From positions 89,986 through 153,985 of the forward strand of contig NZ_JACJSD010000014.1 of assembly GCF_014697615.1 (NCBI RefSeq): a DNA stretch of 64,000 nt, read 5' to 3'. Below are positions 17,312-28,135 of this stretch, piece after piece (position 1 is the first letter of the stretch; the number at the start of each line of letters is the position of its first letter). The stretch is from Nostoc sp. FACHB-280. GTDB lineage: Bacteria > Cyanobacteriota > Cyanobacteriia > Cyanobacteriales > Nostocaceae. The position numbers were made by a program, and so were the translations under genes. The notes under the pieces are model-generated. The model saw nothing but the letters and a program-made list of their open reading frames with translations. It was not told the origin of the DNA and did no database searches.

Positions 17312-19672
17312 TTACTTCAACTCCAAACTGACTTGTTGTAAGTTACCAGTAAAAGCAAAGGGTATTTGGTAACTATCCACAACTGGAGTACCTGTATCTC
17401 TGCCAATATCAAAGGTTTCGTCTAGGGCTAAACGGTAAGCGATAGTTTTCTCTATGCGTCCTTCGGCTACCTGTTGGTCATTGATGAAGAGTTTGCCGAT
17501 GCCACCTGCACCTACACCACCGTCATAATCAAAGTTGAATCGGAGTGTAGATTTACCAGGGGGCAACTTTTCTGGGGCTTGGATGATGTAACGGGCAGTA
17601 TTGGCGTAGTTGTAAATATATGTGGGCTTACCATCTTCTAGGAAGAAACTCCAACCAGCAAAGCGTCCACCTTGGGTTAAAAGGACACCTTCAGCACCAT
17701 TTTCAGGAATTTCTACGTTAGCTGTGATGTTGAAAGAGCGATTTTTAAGATTGGGGGCGCTACCTTCGGGAATGCCCACTGTACCAGGATAGTAGGTGAA
17801 AGTGGTGCGTCCTTTGGTGAGGCTGGGGCGAATTTTCACATCAAATCTTTCGGCGATGCGATCGTCTAATGGTAAGACTTGATGTTTGCGCGCTTCTTTT
17901 AAAAACAACTTTTGCAGTTTTTCTAGCTTTTCTGGCTTTTGCTCGGCTAGATTATTTGCTTCGCTGAAATCTTCTGCAATGTTGTACAGTTCCCATTCAT
18001 CTGTCTCAAAGCTGCCTTTTACCGTCCGTTCCCAAGGTAAGCGACCGTGACGCGCTGCTGCTACCCAACCTTCGTGGTAAATGGCTCGGTTGCCCAACAT
18101 CTCGAAATACTGAGTTTCCCGATGAGAAGGCGCATCAGCTTGGTTAAAGGTGTAGGCAAGACTAGTACCTTCGATCACTTGTTGTTTGACACCATTAACT
18201 TCTTTGGGGACAGCAATTCCGGCTACTTCTAAAATGGTGGGGGTAATATCAATTACATGATGGAATTGACTGCGAATACTACCTTGGTCTTTGATGTTGT
18301 CGCCCCAAGAAATTACCAAGGGGTTACGAGTACCGCCAAAGTGAGAGGCTATTTGCTTTGTCCATTGGAAGGGCGTGTTGACTGCCCAAGCCCAAGCCGC
18401 CGGAAAATGGTTGAAGGTTTTAGGGCTACCCAAGTCATTATATGCAGCTAAGAGTTGTTGGAGATTTTCGGGTACGCCGTTGAAAACTTGCAGTTCGTTG
18501 ACGCTACCTGTCAAACCACCTTCGGCACTCGCACCGTTATCTCCAACGACATAAATAACTAAGGTGTTATCTAGTTCACCAAGTTGGTCAACAGCATTAA
18601 TTAACCTGCCGACTTCATAATCTGTGTGGGCTAAAAATCCAGCAAATACTTCAGCCATGTGTGCATAGAGTTTTTGCTGTTCGGCGGAGAGGGAATCCCA
18701 CGCGGGCAGTTCTTGGGGGCGGGTTGTAAGTTGGGCGTTGGCTGGAATTACACCCTGTTGTTTTTGACGGGCAAAGGTTTCTTGGCGTAATTTATCCCAG
18801 CCTTGGTCAAATTTGCCTTTGTATTTATCAATCCATTCTTTGGGGGCGTGGTGGGGTGCGTGGGTGGCTCCGGTGGCGAGATAGGCGAAAAAGGGTTTTT
18901 CTGGGGCGATCGCTTGTTGGTTGTGAATCCAGGCGATCGCATGGTCTACTAAGTCAGGTGTCAGGTGATAATCTGGCTTATTAGGCTTATCTACACGTTT
19001 AGTATTTTCCACCAAAGCCGGACTCCATTGGTTAGTATCACCACCAAGAAAGCCGTAAAAATACTCAAACCCTAACCCTGTAGGCCAGCGATCAAAAGGC
19101 CCGGCGGCACTAGTTTCAAAGTCTGGTGTATTGTGCCATTTACCAAAAGCTGCTGTGTTGTAGCCATTTTGTCGCAGGATTTCGGCAACGGTGGCGGCAC
19201 TTTTAGGCAGAATTGTGGTGTAGCCAGGATAACCTGTTGCTAATTCTTCTACTACCCCTGTATTGACTGAATGGTGATTGCGTCCAGTTAACAAAGCTGC
19301 CCTGGTAGGCGAACACAAAGCTGTGGTGTGAAATTGGTTGTAGCGTAATCCTCTTTCAGCGAGACGAGTTAGGTTAGGAGTCTCCACCGGGCCGCCAAAG
19401 GTGCTGGCTTGTCCAAAGCCCACATCATCTAGAATCACTAGCAAAACGTTGGGGGCTTTAGCTGGGGCGGTGATGGGTTGGGGAAAGTCGGGTTGTGATT
19501 CTTTATAGGTGATGCCAATTTTACCTTTGAACTCTGGGAAGGGAACAGGTAAAACTTCGGATGTAGCTGCTAAGGCTGGGCTATTGACCATCAACAAAGT
19601 GATGAGCAAAGATAAAGCGATCGCCTTTGCTATTTCTCTTAACAATTCCCAATGCTTGGATTTAAACTTCAT
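17312..19672 (-). CDS. Exported type I arylsulfatase
   Basis: Encodes 786 aa. The signal peptide has a hydrophobic core at about residues 16-30 and cleavage near ALA-A36. The alkaline-phosphatase-superfamily core has metal ligands in [10 protein letters not shown] (Asp82/Asp83), the formylglycine motif [12 protein letters not shown] with Cys120 to be oxidised, and GKWHN. A C-terminal extension past about residue 560 probably forms a beta-rich module. It hydrolyses sulfate esters in the periplasm or outside the cell; the natural substrate is unknown. The start overlaps the FGE gene by 11 bp with an AAGGA ribosome-binding site inside that gene, so the two are translationally linked. Confidence 0.93.
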   Translation of the reverse strand: MKFKSKHWELLREIAKAIALSLLITLLMVNSPALAATSEVLPVPFPEFKGKIGITYKESQPDFPQPITAPAKAPNVLLVILDDVGFGQASTFGGPVETPNLTRLAERGLRYNQFHTTALCSPTRAALLTGRNHHSVNTGVVEELATGYPGYTTILPKSAATVAEILRQNGYNTAAFGKWHNTPDFETSAAGPFDRWPTGLGFEYFYGFLGGDTNQWSPALVENTKRVDKPNKPDYHLTPDLVDHAIAWIHNQQAIAPEKPFFAYLATGATHAPHHAPKEWIDKYKGKFDQGWDKLRQETFARQKQQGVIPANAQLTTRPQELPAWDSLSAEQQKLYAHMAEVFAGFLAHTDYEVGRLINAVDQLGELDNTLVIYVVGDNGASAEGGLTGSVNELQVFNGVPENLQQLLAAYNDLGSPKTFNHFPAAWAWAVNTPFQWTKQIASHFGGTRNPLVISWGDNIKDQGSIRSQFHHVIDITPTILEVAGIAVPKEVNGVKQQVIEGTSLAYTFNQADAPSHRETQYFEMLGNRAIYHEGWVAAARHGRLPWERTVKGSFETDEWELYNIAEDFSEANNLAEQKPEKLEKLQKLFLKEARKHQVLPLDDRIAERFDVKIRPSLTKGRTTFTYYPGTVGIPEGSAPNLKNRSFNITANVEIPENGAEGVLLTQGGRFAGWSFFLEDGKPTYIYNYANTARYIIQAPEKLPPGKSTLRFNFDYDGGVGAGGIGKLFINDQQVAEGRIEKTIAYRLALDETFDIGRDTGTPVVDSYQIPFAFTGNLQQVSLELK

Positions 19673-20678
19673 TCTGCATCCTTTCTGTAGTCAAATTCAT
19701 TACTAAGCGAAACCCAATATGAGTTGTTCCCGTATCGGGTGCTTGAGATTCTCGCGCCGCCGGACGGAAGCGGCTGCAATAGTTAGGCGCACACAAATAA
19801 GACCCACCTTTGATGACGTGTAGAGCAATTTCTGTGGGTTTATTCGGGTCAAAGCTTGCTTCTGGGCCTGTGGGATTGAGACTGTGGGTTTTGTGGTTGT
19901 GTCCCGGTTGAAACCAATCACTCGTCCATTCCCAAACATTACCTGTCATGTCATACAGACCATAACCGTTAGGCGAAAAGGAACCAACGGGTGCAATACC
20001 GACATAACCATCTTTTTTAGTATTAAAAAAGGGAAAAACGCCTTGCCAGGTGTTAGCTTTTTTCGCGGAATACTGGTCGCCCCAAGTATAAGTTGCATTA
20101 TCTAAACCACCACGAGCCGCATATTCCCATTGCGCTTCTGTCGGGAGTGATTTACCTGCCCATTGGGCATAGGCTAAGGCATCTGCGTAGGCAATATGCA
20201 CGACTGGATAGTTATCTTGATTTGCAATCGCACTTTCCGCGCCAAAGGGATGTTGCCAATTCGCCCCAGTCTGCCAATGCCACCAACTTAAATACTTTGC
20301 GCCTGGTTGGGCTATTTCAAACACCAGAGAACCTGGTAATCTCTGTTCATCTGGCAAGTCAGGAAACTGTTCTTTGGGTAAAGGACGCTCGGCAATAGTG
20401 ACATATCCTGTTGCTTTGACGAAAGCAGCAAATTGGGCGTTAGTTACTTCATATTTATCAATGCAAAAGGAACTAACTTTGACTTCTTGTGCCGAGAGTT
20501 CTTCTAGATAGCCTGAATTATCAGATCCCATCGTGAATGTGCCACCGGGAATCATCACCATTTCTGCTGGACAGGGATTGGTACTAGCGGCAAAGGCTGG
20601 AGGCGTGAGCAGTGAGAGTGCGATCGCTACTACCGTAATTAACCACAACCCTAAAAAACTTTTCCTTGACTTAAACAT
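19662..20678 (-). CDS. Exported formylglycine-generating enzyme (FGE/SUMF1)
   Basis: Encodes 338 aa with a clear signal peptide (hydrophobic 10-28, PAFA cleavage site). The FGE-sulfatase domain shows [58 protein letters not shown] and [19 protein letters not shown]. Cys296 and Cys301 have the Cys-x4-Cys spacing of the copper-binding active-site pair in authentic FGEs, which separates it from EgtB-like relatives. It should convert Cys120 of the downstream sulfatase to formylglycine. The overlap between the genes and a signal peptide on both imply modification after export. Confidence 0.92.
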   Translation of the reverse strand: MFKSRKSFLGLWLITVVAIALSLLTPPAFAASTNPCPAEMVMIPGGTFTMGSDNSGYLEELSAQEVKVSSFCIDKYEVTNAQFAAFVKATGYVTIAERPLPKEQFPDLPDEQRLPGSLVFEIAQPGAKYLSWWHWQTGANWQHPFGAESAIANQDNYPVVHIAYADALAYAQWAGKSLPTEAQWEYAARGGLDNATYTWGDQYSAKKANTWQGVFPFFNTKKDGYVGIAPVGSFSPNGYGLYDMTGNVWEWTSDWFQPGHNHKTHSLNPTGPEASFDPNKPTEIALHVIKGGSYLCAPNYCSRFRPAARESQAPDTGTTHIGFRLVMNLTTERMQNEV

Positions 20679-21525
20679 TCTGAAAACTATGGCTTCGGCT
20701 CGGCAGTAATCACTAAATTGTACTTTTCATTAAAAACATCCAAAGTAATTCAAAATAGTATTTACTGCTCAAAAACAAATCAAAATTAAAAGCAAGTTTT
20801 ATACAAACTTATACTGCATAAAGCTTATGCAGATTAATAACAATATTAATAATTGCTAAAAACCGAACTTTTAATAAAAAGCTAAGTAGGTCGGTTCTAA
20901 ATAAAATTAACTAGTTAAATTCGTCATTTGCTCTAACCTGTGAATTCGCCTTTAGGCATTTTCATTTGACTAGCCGCTAACACGTCCATATCATTTGTCA
21001 GGATTTAAGACATATTGACGCTGTGTTACCTAGTTCTGTTTATTTTTACCGACTTACTTAAATTTAAATATTGGTCTCATCTGCTTAAACTACTGCATAC
21101 CTATCGGTATGTCGTATTTAAGTACAATAATGAAACTACAGCTTAAACAAAAATAAGTCAATAACCTTGTTAATTCTCAATTGAGAGGGACTTATACCAA
21201 TTCACGAAATTACTGATACAAATCACTTTCTCTGCAACTCGTCTTCCGGTCGCCGAGCGTTCGCGCAGCGTCTCCGTCAGGAGAAGTCGAGGCGATGCTT
21301 TCATATCTGTATCATTTTTAAAGTGAAATGGTATTACGCAGTGAAATCAAAAACCAAGGGTTTTGAGAAGGCGGTAGGAGTTTCGTCGTGAGCGTCAGCC
21401 GAACAGTGTACTTATTCACAACCCTCATACCCAATCTTCATAGACCAACTTTGTGGGTAAATCCTGAATTGTGTAGAGAAGGAAATACAGCATAATTTTA
21501 ACTATTGACCCTTGACCATTGACCA
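20679..21525. other. 850-bp gene-free stretch containing a MITE
   Basis: Holds AT-rich DNA upstream of the FGE gene and the miniature element at 21194-21334. Beyond it, near 21370-21410, is a GC-rich patch (TCGTGAGCGTCAGCCGAAC) resembling other dispersed Nostoc repeats. No ORF or RNA gene recognised. Confidence 0.45.
21194..21334. mobile_element. MITE-like element, copy A, carrying a nested repeat
   Basis: Imperfect terminal inverted repeats of about 30 bp (ATACCAATTCAC... and ...GTGAAATGGTAT) bound the element. The same element occurs at 56431-56505 without the central 65 or so bases. The extra segment includes 32 bases found inverted at 54751-54782, indicating that one repeat inserted into another. 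No coding capacity. Confidence 0.7.
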
Positions 21526-21792
21526 ATGAGCAAAAAGCAAAAATTTCCCTACTTGGTAGGCTCTAAGTGGACAGCACAGAAAAAAGTAGACGGTTGGAGA
21601 CACTTTCAAGTCGCTAACCGCAAAAATCAAGGTAAGTGGGTTTATGCCGAAATGGTTGCATCCTGTGACCCCAATGTTCGTTTCTGGATTAACGCCAAAC
21701 TGTTACAAGACCGTTCTCAGTGGCTGGCTGGCTGGCAATCATTACAAGAAATGGAAGCAATTTATAGCGGGTCTAATTTTATTGAGGGGTAA
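21526..21792 (+). CDS. TIGR02450/DUF2389 small Trp-rich protein
   Basis: Encodes 88 aa rich in Trp, Lys and aromatic residues. The pattern PYLVGSKWTAQKKVDGWRHFQV, followed by VEMVASCDPNVRFWI-like residues (here YAEMVASCDPNVRFWI), is typical of the small Trp-rich TIGR02450 family. The family is widespread in cyanobacteria and proteobacteria with no assigned function. It is followed by a terminator-like hairpin. Confidence 0.8.
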   Translation: MSKKQKFPYLVGSKWTAQKKVDGWRHFQVANRKNQGKWVYAEMVASCDPNVRFWINAKLLQDRSQWLAGWQSLQEMEAIYSGSNFIEG

Positions 21793-22456
21793 GGGGCTAG
21801 GGCTTAGATCAATGACCACCTGCGCGGGTTCTCAATCATTGATTTTGTGTTAGTCCGCCTATGCGGACTTAGTTTTTATAGCTGCGAATTCCATTCGTTA
21901 ATACTGAGTATAAATACTCAAATTGCCAAAATTTTTAGTCAAAAGCCTTAATTTTATAATTTTTCACAAATGCAGTATCGAGCATTAAAAAGTAGCCTTG
22001 AGATAGTCTACTGATTAGCTAAACAAGGCTAATTTGCGCTCTAAAAAACTGGTATTGCTACTCATCCTATGGAGTTGGGAATTTTTCTCTTCACTGCCAA
22101 CCCTGCACCCATCTTGATTAGGCATTAAAAGGATCAGATTCAATAAAAACCTTATAGCAAGGGAGTTTGAATATTTTTGTCTATTGTAACTATTTTTATA
22201 TAAATAAATAAACAAAATATATAAAAAACAATTTTTTAGAATTAATAAAGATTTTTTAGATATTTTTAAATCAAAATTAAATTATTATTATCCAATAAAC
22301 TTTTTTACTTCATTTTTTAGATTTATGCCCCCTTTATTTTCTATGTAATTTCGTCAATAATGACACTCAACTACCTCACACATTGCCATCGGCGGCTAGG
22401 TGAAGGCCAATGTTTGAGCCAAAAGTTTGACAAAAAACTATAAGAGGCAAATAACA
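21793..22456. other. Long leader region upstream of chlL
   Basis: About 660 bp, very AT-rich in the last 300. Contains the hairpin at 21852-21877. Promoter and regulatory sites for the dark chlorophyll operon must lie here, but I cannot name specific sites. A ribosome-binding site, AGAGGC, precedes the GTG start. Confidence 0.45.
21852..21877 (+). terminator. Rho-independent terminator-like hairpin
   Basis: AGTCCGC(CTAT)GCGGACT forms a 7-bp GC-rich stem followed by TAGTTTTT, about 60 bp after the Trp-rich protein gene. Confidence 0.6.
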
Positions 22457-23323
22457 GTGAAACTAGCAGTCTACGGAAAAGGCGGTATTGGCAAGTCAAC
22501 AACTAGCTGTAACATATCTGTCGCTTTAGCCAAACGGGGCAAAAAAGTGCTGCAAATTGGTTGCGACCCGAAACACGACAGCACCTTTACCCTGACTGGA
22601 TTTTTGATTCCGACAATTATCGATACTCTCCAGTCCAAAGATTATCACTACGAAGATGTTTGGCCAGAAGATGTCATTTATAAAGGCTATGGCGGTGTTG
22701 ACTGCGTAGAAGCTGGCGGCCCTCCTGCGGGTGCAGGGTGTGGTGGCTATGTAGTTGGCGAGACCGTAAAATTACTGAAAGAACTCAACGCCTTTGATGA
22801 ATACGATGTAATTTTATTTGATGTACTGGGTGACGTAGTTTGTGGTGGCTTTGCGGCTCCTTTAAACTATGCAGATTATTGCATGATCGTTACTGATAAT
22901 GGCTTTGATGCTTTATTTGCAGCAAATCGAATTGCCGCTTCCGTCAGAGAAAAAGCCCGGACTCACCCATTGCGTTTAGCTGGTCTCATTGGCAATCGCA
23001 CATCCAAGCGTGACTTGATCAATAAATATGTAGAATCAGTCCCCATGCCAGTTTTAGAGGTTTTACCCTTAATTGAAGATATTCGCGTTTCTCGCGTCAA
23101 AGGTAAGACATTATTTGAAATGGCAGAGTCAGATCCTTCCCTGAACTACGTTTGCGACTATTACCTCAACATTGCTGACCAAATTTTGGCCAGACCAGAG
23201 GGAGTAGTGCCGAACGACGCTCCCGATCGCGAATTGTTCTCTTTGTTGTCTGATTTTTATCTAAATCCGCGTAAACCACAGGTTCCTAATTCAGAAGAGG
23301 AATTAGACTTGATGATTGTATAA
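22457..23323 (+). CDS. chlL: Light-independent protochlorophyllide reductase, ChlL subunit
   Basis: A 288-aa NifH-like ATPase of dark-operative protochlorophyllide reductase. As a homodimer with a bridging [4Fe-4S] cluster, it passes electrons to ChlN-ChlB for chlorophyll synthesis without light. The P-loop is [12 protein letters not shown], and the cluster cysteines lie in AGAGCGGY and [13 protein letters not shown] 22457 is chosen because the family begins (M)KLAVYGKGG; the upstream ATG at 22427 would add ten atypical residues. It heads chlL-DUF5331-chlN. chlB is absent from the window, as expected when it is encoded elsewhere. Confidence 0.97.
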   Translation: MKLAVYGKGGIGKSTTSCNISVALAKRGKKVLQIGCDPKHDSTFTLTGFLIPTIIDTLQSKDYHYEDVWPEDVIYKGYGGVDCVEAGGPPAGAGCGGYVVGETVKLLKELNAFDEYDVILFDVLGDVVCGGFAAPLNYADYCMIVTDNGFDALFAANRIAASVREKARTHPLRLAGLIGNRTSKRDLINKYVESVPMPVLEVLPLIEDIRVSRVKGKTLFEMAESDPSLNYVCDYYLNIADQILARPEGVVPNDAPDRELFSLLSDFYLNPRKPQVPNSEEELDLMIV

Positions 23324-23353
23324 ATCACCAAGTTCTCAGGATGAGGGACAAAT

Positions 23354-24127
23354 ATGGCTTTCTTTAGTAGCTTTACAGATTCAATTAGACAAAAGTGGTT
23401 GCAGTTCTTCCAGGTTAACCGTGACTGGATTACCTTGCACATGGAAGTCGAGTCAGTGTATACCCCCGATGGCGGCAAGCGACCACCTTCTTACCTCATC
23501 CTGGGAGTTGTGAACGCGCTAGAACCAAAACTAGCGCAGTTGATGATGCCCTTTTCCAAACTGAATGCTGATGCTGACACCTTAATTGAAGTGTTGGAAT
23601 TGCATTTTGACCCAGATATTGTCCTTGGTAATCGCTTGAGTAATCCTTTAGTCGAACCAGAGACAACCCAAGAAGAGTCAACAATTGTGCTGCCAGATGA
23701 CAATGTTGATGATGAAACCTTAGCAATTTCTCACCTCAACGGTTTTGGTTTAGATGCTAGTGAAGTAAACGACAAGGAAACCAACCAAGAATTAAATGAT
23801 GTTTCCTTGTCTAATGAACAGAACGGTAAACATGAGCCTCAAGCTGCGATACCTTTGGCAACGTCTTCGGCGATCGCACCTGAGACTGATGATTTTGGCG
23901 ATGTGTCCTTTCAGAGTGACACCACATCAGGAACCAAACTAGATGAAGAAATTCTCGGTGACTTAAACACACCAGATGAAAACGCTTTTAATGATGTTTT
24001 GTCTGATGTTTGGGGTGATGAAACCGGATTGCAAAAGGGTGAAGAAAATAATGATTTTCTAGGGGAAGAATTACCAACTGGTGTTTTTGATGACTCAGAA
24101 ATTGCCCGTCTCTTCCCCAACAGTTAA
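23354..24127 (+). CDS. DUF5331 protein between chlL and chlN
   Basis: Encodes 257 aa. A conserved N-terminal domain (about 1-95: FTDSIRQKWLQFFQVNRDWI, PSYLILGVVNALEPKLAQLM) is followed by a long acidic, Asp/Glu/Ser/Thr-rich and probably disordered tail. It lies 30 bp after chlL and upstream of chlN on the same strand, the arrangement seen in Nostoc-group genomes. Position suggests a role in assembly or regulation of the dark reductase, but I know of no demonstrated function. Confidence 0.8.
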   Translation: MAFFSSFTDSIRQKWLQFFQVNRDWITLHMEVESVYTPDGGKRPPSYLILGVVNALEPKLAQLMMPFSKLNADADTLIEVLELHFDPDIVLGNRLSNPLVEPETTQEESTIVLPDDNVDDETLAISHLNGFGLDASEVNDKETNQELNDVSLSNEQNGKHEPQAAIPLATSSAIAPETDDFGDVSFQSDTTSGTKLDEEILGDLNTPDENAFNDVLSDVWGDETGLQKGEENNDFLGEELPTGVFDDSEIARLFPNS

Positions 24128-24173
24128 TAGTTACTGTTTCAGTTGAATTTAGGGATTGCTCACTGTGCTGTAC

Positions 24174-24210
24174 AGAGTAGGGAGTAGGGAGTAAGCAGTA
24201 GAGAGTAGGG
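24174..24210. repeat. Degenerate GAGTAGG heptamer repeat
   Basis: Several (GGAGTAG)-type units in tandem with drift lie in the DUF5331-chlN gap. Similar degenerate repeats occur near 6727-6790 and, in the other orientation, near 17270-17305. Confidence 0.6.
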
Positions 24211-24215
24211 TATGA

Positions 24216-25709
<1,494 letters not shown>

Positions 25710-25748
25710 GAATTGCTTTGTGAATAAGTTAATACAACTATGATTTTT

Positions 25749-25780
25749 AAGGCGAACCTTGTTTAGTTCGCCTTTTTTAT
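25749..25780 (+). terminator. Rho-independent terminator after chlN
   Basis: AAGGCGAAC(8-nt loop)GTTCGCCTT, a perfect 9-bp stem, is followed by a T-rich run, about 40 bp after the chlN stop. Confidence 0.88.
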
Positions 25781-25820
25781 TTTTATTCGCGCCAAGATGC
25801 AAAAGACACGAAGGAAAATT

Positions 25821-27176
25821 TTAACTATACATTTGTAGCTCTAAAGGTGTAGATGGAATAATGTACATGAATGCTGCATCATCAGGTTTTGTTTCTGTTG
25901 ATGGTGTTAGTTTCAGCCATTCGTGAAAGCTAATTCCTAGTTGAGATATTGCTTGCACTTCTGTTTGATATGCTTCAAATCGGCGATTGGTTTCAATCAT
26001 TGATTCAATTAACTCAAATATTTTAGGAAGGCGTTTATCCGCTTCTTTTTTCAAATCTTCATGGCTTGGCCCAAACCATCCTCCTTGAACTTCATCCCGA
26101 ATTAAAATTGCTGGTGGTAGTGATTCAACCCATTCATGAGGAGATATTGCTATTTTAAATAAATTTTCGCGTAAAATCTCAAATACGTCATTTTCATCTA
26201 AATCTGGATGAAACCATTGATAAATGCGCGTCATTTTTCGTAAAGAAATGGTATCTTTAAACTGCGGTTGTAAATATACTGCATGGTTTGAAGTACTGAG
26301 AATTTCGATGTATTTTCCTGTGCGATCGCGGATCAGTTTTGCTCCTTCTTGAAAACGACGCATTGCTGTGCTGTGTTCTTCTAATTCTAAATAGCAACGT
26401 ACTTCAGCTATATAGGCTAGTGATAAAGTCAAAAGATACTCATCTGTAATTTGGCTTTGTTGCTCAATTTCGATATCAGTTAATTCAGTGTAAATGTGTT
26501 CTGCTTCTAAAAATCTATTAATAGCCTGTAAAGCACTACTTCTACGATTTTCAGTTTTCATCATTGTAAAGGCATTAATAGCTAATTCAATTGCAGCACG
26601 AAAATTGGCGTAGAAACTGATATCAACTTTATGGTTAATCTTGTGGCTCTCCTAGACTAGCTATAACAAATTAATACTTGATATCTGGTTAAATCCTTAC
26701 ATAGTCTGGGATTTAAAAGAGATAAAGTAAATTTTTATTAAATCTTTGATTCTATTTTAGGCAAACCTTGTTATATCAATTGTTTTAGCCATTTTTTAGT
26801 GTTAATTTATCAACCCAAGTCTGGGAGAGCCAATCTTGTTTAATAATTCTTGAGCTTTTTGCAATCTTCGTTCTAATTCTTTTAGGCGCTGTGCTATTAC
26901 AGCAAAGCCCATCACTGAAACACCAAGATTTAATATACTAGCAGCAGTTGTTATGTTTAATATTCCTTGAAATACTTCTAGGCTTTGATTTACTTGAGCA
27001 GGCTGTTCGCTTATCTCTCTTAACCAAGCAACAACCTGTTTAGTGCCTACTTCCCGAATTACACCACCAACTCTTTCCAATGTTCCATTTGCTAAACCTT
27101 TAACAACCCAATCAGCAAGCATAAAGGTTACTGTAACTGGTAGACTCACACTTTTCTCCTCATTCTTGATCTTCAC
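25821..27176 (-). pseudogene. Gene split in two by a MITE; unknown cyanobacterial family
   Basis: Two minus-strand frames, 27176-26802 (124 aa) and 26564-25821 (247 aa), are pieces of one gene. The first reads ...RLQKAQELLNKI, then enters the element and stops (GSPRLGLIN). The second stays open upstream of its ATG as NHKVDISFYANFRAAIELA back to the element edge. Removing 26645-26839 (the element plus one 8-bp duplication) deletes exactly 195 nt and joins the halves into one 386-aa frame. The N-terminal part has a hydrophobic stretch (SILNLGVSVMGFAVIA) and a coiled-coil-like segment; the C-terminal part is helical. Family function unknown. Each half could still be expressed. Confidence 0.85.
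26645..26831. mobile_element. 187-bp MITE with 14-bp TIRs and 8-bp target duplication
   Basis: The ends are GGCTCTCCTAGACT at 26645-26658 and AGTCTGGGAGAGCC at 26818-26831, inverted repeats with one mismatch. AATCTTGT flanks it on both sides at 26637-26644 and 26832-26839. It has no coding capacity. Ends starting GGCTCT with 8-bp duplications are reminiscent of ISL3-family elements, which could supply a transposase in trans. That link is inference. Confidence 0.9.
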
Positions 27177-28135
27177 AATCTCTCTTCAATTAAGTATTCC
27201 CAGTTACCCCTACTAAAATTGATGACTATCCTCTGCGAATAAGTATAAGCAAATTGCTGGAGCTATATAGCTTCAGGAAAAAGCCCAGCCTATGGTTTCC
27301 CTACTTCAGTCAAGTGGCGTTTGTAGGTGTTCAAAACCCTTATACCCCTTATTTACAGATAACCCTAGCGCGTAATTTACGTCATTAAAAAGTTAAATTT
27401 TTAATACGTATTAGCAACATGGTTATATTTTTAACATACTTAAGTAAGGATACATAAGAGTTTAAAATTACAATATTTGTTTGCTGATAAATTGTTTAGC
27501 CAAAATAAATTACTCATTAAAGATTGATTCAAACCTTTGTTTAGCAAGCAATAGATATCAAAGTAATTATTTATCAACTACTTAAATATCTTTGCATAAG
27601 TACTTAAAATAGTTACTTTATAAACTTAAAGATTTGAATTACCATCTAGATATTTAATACCAGCTATGTCAAGATAAGTTTCTAGCTTCATACTCTCATC
27701 CTCAGAACTTTAGATGATAATTTCACCGACTAGATTACAAAAAACTTACATTAACTTGCTGAACAAATATCTAAATCTAGAGTTACTAATTTTAAAATGA
27801 ATCGTGATTAATACAGGGTTTCTATCAATTATCAAACCTACATCTTTAAAAGATGAACTGCTTTTTAATAAAAAAGCTTGCTGAAGAATATTTTGATATA
27901 TAAGTAGATTCCTTTGTACCTTATGGCTCTAAGTATGCAGTTAATTAATGTAAAAACTTATATTCACACTTAATGTTGGAATGTTCTAACATCTCCAATT
28001 AAAAATAAAAAACAGATATTCTAATATCTTGGCTCCCAAAACATCCCAGAGAATACTTTGATTGTTACTGCTGTCACCATCATCTATCCATATTTAATTT
28101 CGCATCTTTTGAACCAAAACGTATCTGTAAATATA
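27177..28135. other. 960-bp AT-rich gene-free stretch before the NRPS-like gene
   Basis: No ORF, tRNA or strong terminator hairpin was recognised. The composition is low in G+C throughout. The regulatory region of the A-T-R gene presumably lies in the right part. The reading frame into this gap from ATG 28058 is an in-frame extension that does not belong to the adenylation domain. Confidence 0.5.

Noticed and set aside
21800..22440. A riboswitch upstream of chlL
   Set aside because: The leader is long, but I could not match any known aptamer consensus and saw only one simple hairpin far from the start codon.
26564..26640. A rare ATT start codon for the 247-aa frame, with GGAGAG upstream
   Set aside because: At first the open frame upstream of ATG 26564 suggested a non-canonical start. 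The inverted ends and 8-bp duplications show it is the continuation of a disrupted gene, and the GGAGAG belongs to the MITE end.
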